A DNA stretch of 15,158 nucleotides from an uncultured Clostridia bacterium (GTDB taxonomy: Bacteria > Bacillota > Clostridia > TANB77 > CAG-508): contig CAPBNZ010000005.1 in assembly GCA_948585895.1 (NCBI GenBank), positions 34,856 through 50,013 on the forward strand. Direction: 5' to 3'. Within the stretch, counting starts at the first letter, position 1, and the number at the start of each line of letters is the position of its first letter. This document shows positions 6,948 through 13,740 of the stretch, one piece after another. The notes under the pieces were generated by a model. That model saw only the letters and a list, made by a program, of their open reading frames with translations, did no database searches and was not told the origin of the DNA. The translations under genes and the position numbers were made by a program.

Positions 6948-7718
6948 TCATTTTTCAATAAAGCATAATTGTTTTATTGTTTCTTCTCCTATAATTTCAT
7001 TTGCTAATTCTATCAGTTCATGCCATATATGTGTTAATACAATATCAAATTTTGATTTGTATAACTCTAGGTTTTCTTCTATCTTTTTATCTAAAAATCC
7101 TACTGTTATTGTTTTATTTAACTTATCTTCTGATATCATATTTACATCATCTACTATATCTCCAAATAATAATGCGAAATTTTTTGTTTTAATTATATCG
7201 TTCAATTCTTTTGAAAATATAATTTTGTTTTTACTATTTGGTGTAACTCCATAAATATCATTTATACCATTTTTTTCTATATCATAATATATAGAAATAT
7301 TATTATAATAGCAATTATTGAATTTCAAATATTCTTTAATTACATTTTTCAAGCTACAAGATATTATAATTACTGGTATATTCAAATTATACATTTGCAA
7401 TAAAAATTCTTTTACTCCATCACGGAGTTCTAACTCTGTATCTTTTACTGCATCTTTTACAATTTCATCATTCAAACCTTTTTCACGCAATAAGTTTATA
7501 TATGCTTTGAATCTATGTTCCCATGTTTCATGATGTTGATTATGTATTTTATCATACCTTTTAGTAAAGTCATCTCCTAATAATCCTGAATGGTATAATA
7601 CTCTCCAACCACTTATACTATTTCCTTTTGTTAATGTTCTATCAAAGTCAGTTAAAATATAAAAATTTTCTTTTGTTAGTTTTATATTATTTATTTTTTT
7701 AAAATTAATATATTTCAT
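6948..7718 (-). CDS. UMPH-1-like 5'-nucleotidase, HAD superfamily (operon gene 5)
   Basis: 256 residues with all four HAD motifs: TDFDRTLT with nucleophile D24 and acid/base D26, IIIS120 for motif II, a Lys at about 163-165 for motif III, and FGDIVDDVN with D187 and D190/191 for motif IV. The cap region between D26 and about residue 100 is helical. The C-terminal stretch VGFLDKKIEENLELYKSKFD and the LRDGVKEF segment closely follow cytosolic 5'-nucleotidase III (pyrimidine nucleotidase, UMPH-1), which removes phosphate from UMP, CMP or m7GMP. That family is best known from eukaryotes, so the assignment is by resemblance. The product of a NUDIX enzyme (an NMP) is a plausible substrate, which would join it functionally to its neighbours. 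SD AGGAG 6 nt before ATG. Confidence 0.82.
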   Translation of the reverse strand: MKYINFKKINNIKLTKENFYILTDFDRTLTKGNSISGWRVLYHSGLLGDDFTKRYDKIHNQHHETWEHRFKAYINLLREKGLNDEIVKDAVKDTELELRDGVKEFLLQMYNLNIPVIIISCSLKNVIKEYLKFNNCYYNNISIYYDIEKNGINDIYGVTPNSKNKIIFSKELNDIIKTKNFALLFGDIVDDVNMISEDKLNKTITVGFLDKKIEENLELYKSKFDIVLTHIWHELIELANEIIGEETIKQLCFIEK

Positions 7719-7746
7719 AAACTACTCCTATTTCAATCAAACTTAT

Positions 7747-8190
7747 TTATGAATTGTATTTATTATTATCAAATATGTCTAAAGGATATATGTTGTTATT
7801 TTCAATGTCATCAATAGTTTTTATACCTATTTCGTAACCTCTTAATTCTTCTTTTTTCATTTTCTTTATATCTTCTATTGGAATCCATTTAACATCTAAA
7901 ATTTCTTCTTTATCAAATTCTATGTGTTCTTCTACTATTTCTGCCATAAACCTTATTAAAATATGAGTTTCTTTTTCTAAATCAATATTAGAAATAGGCA
8001 AAACACCTATTAATTTTACTTTACATCCTGTTTCCTCAAATGTTTCTCTTATTGCCCCATCCATTATTTTTTCAAATTCTTCTAAATGCCCTACTGGATA
8101 ATTCCATTTTCCATAACATGATTTTTTTGCTTCTTTTACCATTAATATTTTATTATCTCTTTTTATTATACATCCTGCTATAATTTTCAT
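7747..8190 (-). CDS. NUDIX hydrolase (operon gene 4)
   Basis: 147 residues. Canonical box G34-x5-E40-x7-R48-E49-TF-E52-E53-T-G55, preceded by KWNYPVGHLE, the entry typical of MutT-like and NUDT18-like proteins. The start MKIIAGCIIKRDNKILMVKE is the classical first strands, and EILDVKWIPIEDI is the conserved strand-loop after the box. The Asn/Asp-rich last 20 residues are not conserved in the family. The box is intact, so an active pyrophosphohydrolase is expected; specificity is unknown. SD GGAGG lies 10 nt before ATG; 17 bp separates it from the preceding NUDIX gene and 28 bp from the 5'-nucleotidase. Confidence 0.92.
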   Translation of the reverse strand: MKIIAGCIIKRDNKILMVKEAKKSCYGKWNYPVGHLEEFEKIMDGAIRETFEETGCKVKLIGVLPISNIDLEKETHILIRFMAEIVEEHIEFDKEEILDVKWIPIEDIKKMKKEELRGYEIGIKTIDDIENNNIYPLDIFDNNKYNS

Positions 8191-8207
8191 TATTTGATTT
8201 CCTCCAT

Positions 8208-8726
8208 CTATTTTAAATAACTATATTTCTCACTTACAATATCATATAATTCTCTTGCACCATTGCTTAATTCGTTTTTGTCTACTTCGCCAATTTTATA
8301 TCTTTCATATCCTAAACATTTATTAGGTTCTGCAATTTTTAATTCTCCACTTTTTAAATTTCCTTTATACATAAGATAAATCCAGTCTTGTTCTTTATTA
8401 TTTCTTACATCAAATGTCTTAGCATAAGTTGATACAATAAATTCCTGTAATTCAATATGTGCATCTGTTCCAATTTCTTCTGTAATTTCTCTTTGTAAAG
8501 CTGTTCGAAAGTCTATATCACTTTTCTTTACTCTTCCTCCAATAGTTTCTAATTTTAGTTGTTCATCTCTACATCCTAAACCTCTTCTTTGAAAAATGAT
8601 TTTGTTTTCTTCGTCAAAAGCACATACAATTACTCCAACTTCATAATCTTTTGGTATTTGTTTTTTATTCTTTATAACTTTGTTTAGTTCTTTCATATCT
8701 TTTACTTCTTTTGAAAATAACTTCAT
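8208..8726 (-). CDS. NUDIX hydrolase with an altered box (operon gene 3)
   Basis: 172 residues. The box is off-pattern: after GG (63-64) the first acidic residue is Asp70 rather than Glu, and eight rather than seven residues separate it from R79-E80-IT-E83-E84-I-G86. The metal-binding core REITEE is kept, so catalysis is still likely. KIIFQRRG and KLETIGGRV are family features of NUDIX proteins that act on larger substrates, but the exact group is not clear. The first 25 residues form a basic helix outside the fold. SD AGAGGT before ATG at 8726 supports this start; a second Met at residue 11 is possible. The gap to the NUDIX gene before it is 22 bp. Confidence 0.88.
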   Translation of the reverse strand: MKLFSKEVKDMKELNKVIKNKKQIPKDYEVGVIVCAFDEENKIIFQRRGLGCRDEQLKLETIGGRVKKSDIDFRTALQREITEEIGTDAHIELQEFIVSTYAKTFDVRNNKEQDWIYLMYKGNLKSGELKIAEPNKCLGYERYKIGEVDKNELSNGARELYDIVSEKYSYLK

Positions 8727-8748
8727 TTTATTACCTCTTGAATTAAAA

Positions 8749-9147
8749 TTATTTTAAAATTTCTTTTTCATATAAATCTTTAAATATAAGTTTATCTACT
8801 GGCGAAATTATATCTATATTTTTATAATTTAACCATCTTATTTCTTGAATTTCTGAACTAGGTTTGATGTTTCCTGTAAATTCTGCTGTATAACAAGTCA
8901 TTTTAACTATTATATCTTCTGCTTTTCCATGTGCTTGTGCTTTAAATGTTGCATAATATTTTATTGTATCTTCTTTTATATCAATCGTTAATTCTTCTTT
9001 GCATTCTCTAATTAATGTTTGTTCATCTGTTTCGTTTATTTCTCTTTTTCCTCCTGGCAAATAGTATGTGTCTTTTCCTTTTGATAATGTACTTAATATT
9101 TGTCCATCTTTTATATACAATAATGCAATTTTATCAATTTCTTTCAT
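8749..9147 (-). CDS. NUDIX hydrolase (operon gene 2)
   Basis: 132 residues, a minimal NUDIX fold. Box G33-x5-E39-x7-R47-E48-CK-E51-E52, with Thr54 where the usual Gly stands; the metal ligands are all present. YYLPGGKREINE leads in. After the box come the strand with KAQAHGKAEDIIVKMTCYTA and the EIQEIRWLNY segment, as in other MutT-like proteins. The start codon overlaps the TGA of the HAD gene in an ATGA tetranucleotide (9144-9147), which argues for translational coupling to the first gene. Substrate unknown. Confidence 0.92.
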   Translation of the reverse strand: MKEIDKIALLYIKDGQILSTLSKGKDTYYLPGGKREINETDEQTLIRECKEELTIDIKEDTIKYYATFKAQAHGKAEDIIVKMTCYTAEFTGNIKPSSEIQEIRWLNYKNIDIISPVDKLIFKDLYEKEILK

Positions 9148-9875
9148 TTGTTATCCTCCAATTCCTCTTTCATATAATTTAGCATCTCATTATAATCTTT
9201 AAATTGATATTGGGATAATTTATTAATTTCTTCTCTATTACAGTCTGAATATTTATCATATATTACCGCTACTTCTATATCAGCATTATTTGCTGCTTCT
9301 ACTCCTATAAGTGAATCTTCTATTATTAAACATTGCTCTTTATCTACATTTAATTCTTTTAAAATTTTATCATGTATTTCTGGATTTGGCTTTAATTCTT
9401 TAACTGCTCCCTTTGAATATACTAATGAAAATATATCTTCCATATTTGCTTTGTTTATTATATTTTGATTATCTTTCTTATAGTTTTCTATTGTATGGTC
9501 GTTTGTTGTACTTGCAATAACTAATAGAAATCCTTTTTGTTTTAGATATTTTAATACTTTTTCAGCATTTGGTTTATAATCAATTACTGTTCTTAAATAA
9601 TTATCTGCTATTTCATATCTTAATTTCTTTATTTCTTCTTTAGATATTTTAGAATTATATTTTTCTTTTAAAAAACCACAATACTCTAAATAAGCATCTT
9701 CACATTTGCTATATTGTTTTAATTTTTCATCTCTTTGCTTTCCTATATCTACCTCATCGATACTACCATTTCCTATTGTTTTTATTAGTTCTTTATCTAT
9801 CACATTCCATATTCCGATTGAATCAATTAATGTTCCGTCTAAATCAAATATAATTACCTTTTTTTCTTTTAACAT
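9144..9875 (-). CDS. HAD-IA phosphatase, beta-phosphoglucomutase-like (operon gene 1)
   Basis: 243 residues. HAD motifs: IIFDLDGTLIDS with D11 and D13, VIASTT with S122, Lys162 in LKPNP, and IIEDSLIGVEAANNA with E186 and D187. The helical cap between motifs I and II (about 20-95) marks subfamily IA, which includes phosphoglycolate phosphatase, beta-phosphoglucomutase and nucleotide phosphatases such as YjjG. The E-D pair of motif IV is common in beta-phosphoglucomutase-like members, but the substrate cannot be fixed. It is the promoter-proximal gene; SD AGGGG lies 12 nt before ATG, a little long. No convincing promoter was found in the AT-rich 100 bp upstream. Confidence 0.9.
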   Translation of the reverse strand: MLKEKKVIIFDLDGTLIDSIGIWNVIDKELIKTIGNGSIDEVDIGKQRDEKLKQYSKCEDAYLEYCGFLKEKYNSKISKEEIKKLRYEIADNYLRTVIDYKPNAEKVLKYLKQKGFLLVIASTTNDHTIENYKKDNQNIINKANMEDIFSLVYSKGAVKELKPNPEIHDKILKELNVDKEQCLIIEDSLIGVEAANNADIEVAVIYDKYSDCNREEINKLSQYQFKDYNEMLNYMKEELEDNK

Positions 9876-10106
9876 ATATTTGTTAATCCCCTTTTTATAA
9901 TTTTATATTATTCTATCATAAAAGTTAACATTTGTCTTTTGTTTTTATTAAAATATGAATTCGGTCTATAAAAATAGCAAGTAATATAATACACACCTAT
10001 TCATTGATGAAGCTCGCTAATTTTTTAGTATATACTTTTATTTAAAGAAGTGGTTTGACTTTAAGAGTTATGTAGAGAATTTTAGAGATTGCATCATGTC
10101 ATCTAA

Positions 10107-10202
10107 TGGTTAGTTAAAGATTTTGAAATAAAGGTAATATGCAAAGTTTTAAATATAAGCTTTGAAGAAATTTTTGAAAATACTGATTATGAAGATTATT
10201 AA
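10107..10202 (+). pseudogene. Relic of an XRE-like HTH regulator
   Basis: An open stretch ending in TAA at 10200-10202 reads FEIKVICKVLNISFEEIFEN and then TDYEDY. This is the usual end of small phage-type HTH repressors, where a final helix carries a KxICKxLxISxxEIF pattern. Upstream, broken frames read IMSSNG followed by a stop codon, again typical of the recognition-helix region. No intact start remains. Calling it a regulator relic rests on this short motif. Confidence 0.4.
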
Positions 10203-10236
10203 AAAAAGTTAGTTTTTATAATTAAACTAGCTTTTT
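10203..10236. terminator. Bidirectional terminator
   Basis: AAAAAGTTAGTTT (10203-10215) and AAACTAGCTTTTT (10224-10236) pair at 12 of 13 positions with an 8-nt loop. T-runs follow on both strands. It serves the HTH relic on the plus strand and the small membrane protein gene that ends at 10245 on the minus strand. Confidence 0.8.
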
Positions 10237-10244
10237 ATTTTTCG

Positions 10245-10511
10245 TTATTGTATATGTTTTTCCCATATTTGTCTTACAAATTTTAAAGATAATGTAGATA
10301 ACGTAAAACCAATTACAGGCACTAATGAACTTAAAAATATATTATCATAATTTCTTACAATGTACGAATAAATAATTACTATAGCATAAGTAAGAATACA
10401 TATACATATTTTTCTAGTCCAACAAGTTTCCCATTTCTTATTTAACTCAACTACTTTATTTCTTTCAATAATTTTATTTATTTCATTCTCTAATTCTTTA
10501 ATTTCCTTTTT
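10245..10511 (-). pseudogene. Small two-helix membrane protein gene without a start codon
   Basis: An 88-codon open frame between TAA (10512-10514) and TAA (10245-10247). It reads EIKELENEINKIIERNKVVE, then LNKKWETCWTRKICICILTY, one hydrophobic helix (IVIIYSYIV), then PVIGFTLSTL and KFVRQIWEKHIQ. This is a pattern I recognise from small conserved membrane proteins with a coiled-coil start, a W-E-T-x-W-T-R motif and two membrane helices; function unknown. A good SD AAAGGAG lies upstream in the right place, but between it and the frame there is no ATG, GTG or TTG, and none occurs before the membrane part. Either a start codon was lost or a rare ATT start is used at 10502-10500. Terminated by the hairpin at 10203-10236. 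Confidence 0.6.
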
Positions 10512-10540
10512 TTAAACTCCTTTTATTAATATAAATGAAA

Positions 10541-10640
10541 GAACTCCCACGAATGGGTGTGAGTCTAGAACTGAATAAATCAGAGATTTCGAACAAATGC
10601 GTTCTTAACTCAACTGATTACTCCTCGTGCTTAGCTGTAT
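10541..10640 (-). mobile_element. Possible IS200/IS605 right-end or guide-RNA-like remnant
   Basis: Three short hairpins follow one another: ACTC-CCA-CGAA-TGG with GAGT (10543-10564), CTGA-ataaa-TCAG (10571-10583) and GAAC-aaatgc-GTTC (10591-10604). The segment is more GC-rich than its surroundings. On the minus strand it ends CACCCATTCGTGGGAGTTC, which resembles the subterminal hairpin at the 3' end of IS200/IS605 tnpB elements, where the omega-RNA lies. No tnpB or tnpA reading frame remains. The resemblance is from memory and could be chance. Confidence 0.3.
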
Positions 10641-10643
10641 GAT

Positions 10644-10698
10644 TCACCATTCCAGGCTCGAACTGGGGGTCTTCTGATTAAGAGTGGACAGTTCTCTT
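10644..10698 (-). pseudogene. tRNA-Lys(CTT) 3' fragment
   Basis: On the minus strand the anticodon loop CTCTTAA (10684-10678) is followed by TCAGAAGACC, a T-arm CCCAG-TTCGAGC-CTGGA and an acceptor-like ATGGTGA with ATCA. The part before the anticodon keeps only AGAGAACTG; the D-arm and 5' acceptor strand are missing and the anticodon stem does not pair. A tRNA relic. Confidence 0.6.
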
Positions 10699-10853
10699 AA
10701 AAATTATACTTTTCTATACACATTGATATAACTAATGTAAAGGTTAAAACTATATATTTTAATAGGATTTCATAAAAAAGTAAAAATTTATTATAGTTTA
10801 GAAAAGTTTAATAAGATTTAAATAAATTTAAGAAAAATCCCCAAAGTATTGCG

Positions 10854-10888
10854 AAACTTGTGCAAATTTTTGAGTAATGCACCAGTTT
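10854..10888. other. Long hairpin of unknown role downstream of tRNA-Lys
   Basis: AAACTTGTGCA (10854-10864) and TGCACCAGTTT (10878-10888) pair at 10 of 11 positions around a 13-nt loop. There is no T-run after it on either strand, so it is not a standard terminator. It lies about 77 nt downstream of the tRNA on the minus strand. Confidence 0.35.
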
Positions 10889-10964
10889 TGAAGATAAAAT
10901 AATCGTTATAAAATTCACAAACAAATCGTTTTTTTGTTGACAAAAACCGAAAAATAGGTAAATT

Positions 10965-11041
10965 TGGTGGGCAATCTGGGATTCGAACCCAGGACCTTTC
11001 GATTAAGAGTCGACTGCTCTAGCCAACTGAGCTAATCACCC
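10965..11041 (-). tRNA. tRNA-Lys(CTT)
   Basis: The minus-strand cloverleaf is complete. The acceptor GGGTGAT (11041-11035) pairs with ATTGCCC (10975-10969). The D-arm is AGCTCAGTTGGCTAGAGC, the anticodon stem GTCGA/TCGAA encloses the loop CTCTTAA with anticodon CTT, and the T-arm is CTGGG-TTCGAAT-CCCAG. The discriminator is A and CCA is encoded (10967-10965). It reads AAG codons, charged with lysine. It is transcribed from the consensus promoter at 11189-11217, behind a broken tRNA copy. Confidence 0.95.
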
Positions 11042-11086
11042 ATATTGAAATTACTGCTTTTCATTATTCTCATTTGATAAGTGCTT

Positions 11087-11129
11087 ACTGATTAAGAGTC
11101 TGCTGCTCTACCAACTGAGCTAATGGCAC
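11087..11129 (-). pseudogene. tRNA-Lys(CTT) 5' fragment
   Basis: Minus strand: acceptor 5' strand GTGCCAT, then TAGCTCAGTTGGTAGAGCA (D-arm), then an anticodon region with loop CTCTTAA and TCAGT. After that there is no variable loop, T-arm (no GTTCGA) or 3' acceptor. The anticodon stem GCAGA/TCAGT is mispaired. It is the first unit after the promoter, so it should still be transcribed with the intact tRNA. Confidence 0.75.
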
Positions 11130-11188
11130 ATGTATAAAGTTTTAAATACCTTTGTATAACTTGACTCGTAATTTTTTGAGACTTTTTT

Positions 11189-11217
11189 ATTATAGTACCT
11201 TTCTTATTTCTTGTCAA
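11189..11217 (-). promoter_or_regulatory. Consensus sigma-A promoter of the tRNA-Lys locus
   Basis: On the minus strand TTGACA (11217-11212), exactly 17 bp, and TATAAT (11194-11189): a perfect vegetative promoter, as expected for stable RNA. Transcription would start near 11182 and pass through the broken tRNA to the intact one. Confidence 0.9.
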
Positions 11218-11234
11218 TAGCTTTATAAGATTTT

Positions 11235-11260
11235 AAATTGAATTGTTAACAATTTAATTT
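11235..11260. promoter_or_regulatory. 26-bp palindrome upstream of the tRNA promoter
   Basis: Two adjacent 13-bp arms (11235-11247 and 11248-11260) match at 12 of 13 positions around the centre GTTAAC, with no loop. This shape fits a dimeric-repressor operator better than a terminator. It sits 17 bp upstream of the tRNA -35 box. No matching regulator is in the window. The rest of 11261-11380 holds nothing I can call, apart from a five-codon frame with an SD (GGGAG, ATG at 11335) that stops at once. Confidence 0.4.
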
Positions 11261-11380
11261 AGCTTAATTGTTTTCTTTCATGCTTCTAACTGGTTAATAT
11301 TGTAATATAAATGGCAAAGGTAGGGAGCTATAAAATGACAAATTTTTAGAATTTAGATTGTTTCAGTCTAACATACAGAA

Positions 11381-11407
11381 AGTCCCTAGAAAATTCTTCT
11401 ACGGACT
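11381..11407 (-). terminator. Hairpin downstream of the VanW gene
   Basis: AGTCCCTAGAA (11381-11391) and TTCTACGGACT (11397-11407) pair at 10 of 11 positions with a 5-nt loop, about 22 nt past the VanW stop. The T-run on the minus strand is short (CTTTCTGT), so it is a weak intrinsic terminator or an mRNA-end stabiliser. Confidence 0.6.
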
Positions 11408-11429
11408 CAGTGTATTTTTAATAATTGTT

Positions 11430-13310
11430 TTACTCTGTTTGTTCTCTTATATTATCCATATCTGTAGTTGGTACTTTTTCTGGTATTGCTTCTGTTGATG
11501 TTCCTTCTCCTTCAGAAGGTGATACTGGCGTTGATTGTACTGGCTTTTGTGTTTGATTTGGTGTTGGCATATCTGGTGTTGTGTTTGGTGTTGTTTTTGT
11601 TTGACCTTTTGTTCCTTTTATTACTATTCTTGCCATAGCATCATATGTATCTCTAGAAAGTAATGTAGTTGATATTGCCTTTCCATTTAGTATTTTGGTG
11701 ATGTAAGTTTCTGTTTTTAAACCGTTTGCACCTTTTTGTTTCACTTTTTCTGTTCCTAGCATAGCATTTTCATCTTCTTTATATTTGGTTGAAAATGGAA
11801 TAGATGCTATTGTTTTTGTACTAAAACTAAAGGTATATTCATTTTCTTCTTTGATTCCAAATATCGATACAGTTGCAATTCCATTTTTAGCACTTGCTAC
11901 AATTTTTATTGGGTATTTTCTCGTATTTTTAAATTTAAAGTCAATTGCTCCATATACTACTGTTGCATCTCTTCCTGCTGGTAAATAAGATGTTACGAAC
12001 TGATGATTTCTTCTTTCTACAATTTCTAAATTAGACATTAAAACTGTATTGTACAAGGTAGAAGATATTTGACAAATACCTCCTCCTATTCCATCTACTA
12101 CTTCTCCACCTTCATATACTTTTCCATTTTTATATCCTGCTGCTGCTGTTCTAGGACCTAATGCTTTATTGTAAGAAAATGTCTCCCCTGCTAATACTAC
12201 TTTTCCATTTATTTTTTGGCAAGCAATTATTAGATTTGTTGTTCTATTGGTGTCACTTGTATCATATCTAGTTGTAAAAGTAGCGATACGGTCTGGAAAT
12301 GCTTCTGACCCAATCTGATTAATTGTTATTTTTGGTTTTGTTATGTTAAGTTTTATAATATATTCTTCTTTTTCTTCTTTTAATAATTCTCTTGCTGCCT
12401 CTACATCAAAGTCAATTCCTTCTACTTCTGGATAAATAGTAAATGGATTTTTGGTATAATAAGCATCTTTTGCTTCTGTATATATTTCTTCATGTATTTT
12501 ATCAATATCAATTGGCTCTGGCTGTTTTTGTTCAACTGGTATTTCTATATCATCTTCACTACTGTTTATGTTATTTAAGTTTTCTTTTATTCTTTTTAAT
12601 AATTCATCTGTATGAACACATACTCCTGCTTTTCCTTTTGTTATAATTAATTTGTCTTCTTCAACAGCATAGCTAGATTCTAGTATAATGCCTGGTATAT
12701 TAACTCCTATATCTTCTATACTTTGTTTTGCTACCTCTTCATTCATACTCATATTAACATTTATATTTTTCTTTGCTATAAGTGTTAATAAAATATTATA
12801 ATTATTAATAAATATGTTATCTTCTTTTCCAACTAAATAGGCTTCTTCTATGGCATTGTCAATATCATAATTTACTTCCATTAATGTTGGATTTAAAGTA
12901 GTTTGGTATTCTTGATATTGAATACCTATTTCTTTTTGTTTTTTTTCTTGATATAAATGGTTCATTTTGGCTTTTGCTTCTTCTTTTGTTAGTCCTGAAA
13001 CATTTATTCCAGAAATGGAAATACCACTTATTATTTTTTCATTATTCATATTAACAAAGGCAAAAATAGTTGAAATAAAGATGGCAAATATTATAATAAT
13101 TGCTATAACAACAGGTATTATCCATTTTTTCTTTTTTGTTTCGCTCATATCTCTTATTGTTTTTTTTATGTACTTTGGTTTTTCTTTTGTTTTCTCAAAT
13201 TTCTTGTTTTCTGTATTTTTTTCTGATTTTATATTATCTTGTTGGTCTATTCTTTCTTCTTGTTCTTTCATCTCTTTTTCCTCCGAATTTTCCTTTACTA
13301 ATCCTTTCAT
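11430..13310 (-). CDS. VanW-family membrane-anchored cell-wall protein with G5-like domain
   Basis: 626 residues. Order: highly charged cytosolic part (1-62), one membrane helix (63-86, IIPVVIAIIIIFAIF), extracellular part beginning with ISGISISGINVSGLTKEEA (a peptidoglycan-binding PG_binding_4/YoaR-like module, repeated more weakly to about 335), VanW domain (about 342-475; GETFSYNKALGPRTAAAGY and GIGGGICQISSTLYNTVL are its hallmarks), G5-like domain (about 500-567), and a Thr/Pro/Glu-rich tail to the end. Such proteins sit on the outer face of the membrane and probably contact peptidoglycan; VanW itself has no proven reaction. Despite the name there is no link here to vancomycin resistance genes. 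ATG at 13310 has a weak SD (GGGG, 10 nt). An ATG at 13271 (Met14) has an ideal GGAGG 8 nt upstream, so the true protein may be 613 residues. Single gene. Confidence 0.92.
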   Translation of the reverse strand: MKGLVKENSEEKEMKEQEERIDQQDNIKSEKNTENKKFEKTKEKPKYIKKTIRDMSETKKKKWIIPVVIAIIIIFAIFISTIFAFVNMNNEKIISGISISGINVSGLTKEEAKAKMNHLYQEKKQKEIGIQYQEYQTTLNPTLMEVNYDIDNAIEEAYLVGKEDNIFINNYNILLTLIAKKNINVNMSMNEEVAKQSIEDIGVNIPGIILESSYAVEEDKLIITKGKAGVCVHTDELLKRIKENLNNINSSEDDIEIPVEQKQPEPIDIDKIHEEIYTEAKDAYYTKNPFTIYPEVEGIDFDVEAARELLKEEKEEYIIKLNITKPKITINQIGSEAFPDRIATFTTRYDTSDTNRTTNLIIACQKINGKVVLAGETFSYNKALGPRTAAAGYKNGKVYEGGEVVDGIGGGICQISSTLYNTVLMSNLEIVERRNHQFVTSYLPAGRDATVVYGAIDFKFKNTRKYPIKIVASAKNGIATVSIFGIKEENEYTFSFSTKTIASIPFSTKYKEDENAMLGTEKVKQKGANGLKTETYITKILNGKAISTTLLSRDTYDAMARIVIKGTKGQTKTTPNTTPDMPTPNQTQKPVQSTPVSPSEGEGTSTEAIPEKVPTTDMDNIREQTE

Positions 13311-13344
13311 AATACTACTTCCCCTTATTTATTATTCTAATTAA

Positions 13345-13373
13345 ATCTTACCACAAACTATTTTTTTTGACAA
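13345..13373 (-). promoter_or_regulatory. Promoter of the VanW gene
   Basis: TTGTCA (13373-13368), 17 bp and TAAGAT (13350-13345) on the minus strand, with TGG directly before the -10 acting as an extended -10. The transcript start would be near 13338, upstream of both candidate start codons. The stretch from here to 13676 is AT-rich with no gene that I can see. Confidence 0.65.
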
Positions 13374-13676
13374 CCTCTTTTAAAATTTCTTTGTTTAATT
13401 AATGCTATGCTTTTAATAATTGATTATTCCTTAAATTAATAGTATTAGAGCAATCGTAATTTTTACGTTATTATTTATTTCATGGTATAACCTAAAGTAT
13501 TATTTTTGTAATACAATATAAACAACTAATGAATCATGACAAATGTAATTAGAAAAAATATTGCATTTTTATTGAGAACATCGTGACAATCAGAGTGCTA
13601 CAAAATACTATTACATTTTAAGTTGACAGTATTAGGTGAATCACTACAAAATTTTTTAAATTTTTTATGAAAATAC

Positions 13677-13705
13677 TTGAACATTGTAGAAATTAATATT
13701 ATAAT
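13677..13705 (+). promoter_or_regulatory. Sigma-A promoter of the CBM25 gene
   Basis: TTGAAC (13677-13682), 17 bp, TATAAT (13700-13705). The transcript would start about 28 nt before the ATG; SD AAGGAG is at 13726-13731. Confidence 0.8.
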
Positions 13706-13740
13706 GTTGATAGCAAAAGATAAATAAGGAGAGAAATAGA

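Noticed and set aside
6826..7254. Plus-strand 142-codon frame
   Set aside because: It lies antisense to the NUDIX and 5'-nucleotidase genes, which have clear motifs and SD sites; it has no SD and no recognisable motif.
10644..11129. attL/attR pair of an element integrated in tRNA-Lys, with the anticodon loop as core
   Set aside because: Only about 400 bp lie between the halves, no integrase is present, the 3' fragment keeps traces of sequence from before the anticodon, and anticodon-loop identity is expected for any tRNA-Lys copies.
11430..13310. Vancomycin resistance locus because of VanW
   Set aside because: No vanHAX, vanRS or ligase genes are present; VanW/G5 proteins are common in Clostridia without resistance.
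12967..13344. Plus-strand 125-codon hydrophobic frame
   Set aside because: It is antisense to the charged N-terminus of the VanW protein; hydrophobicity reflects complemented Lys/Glu codons.
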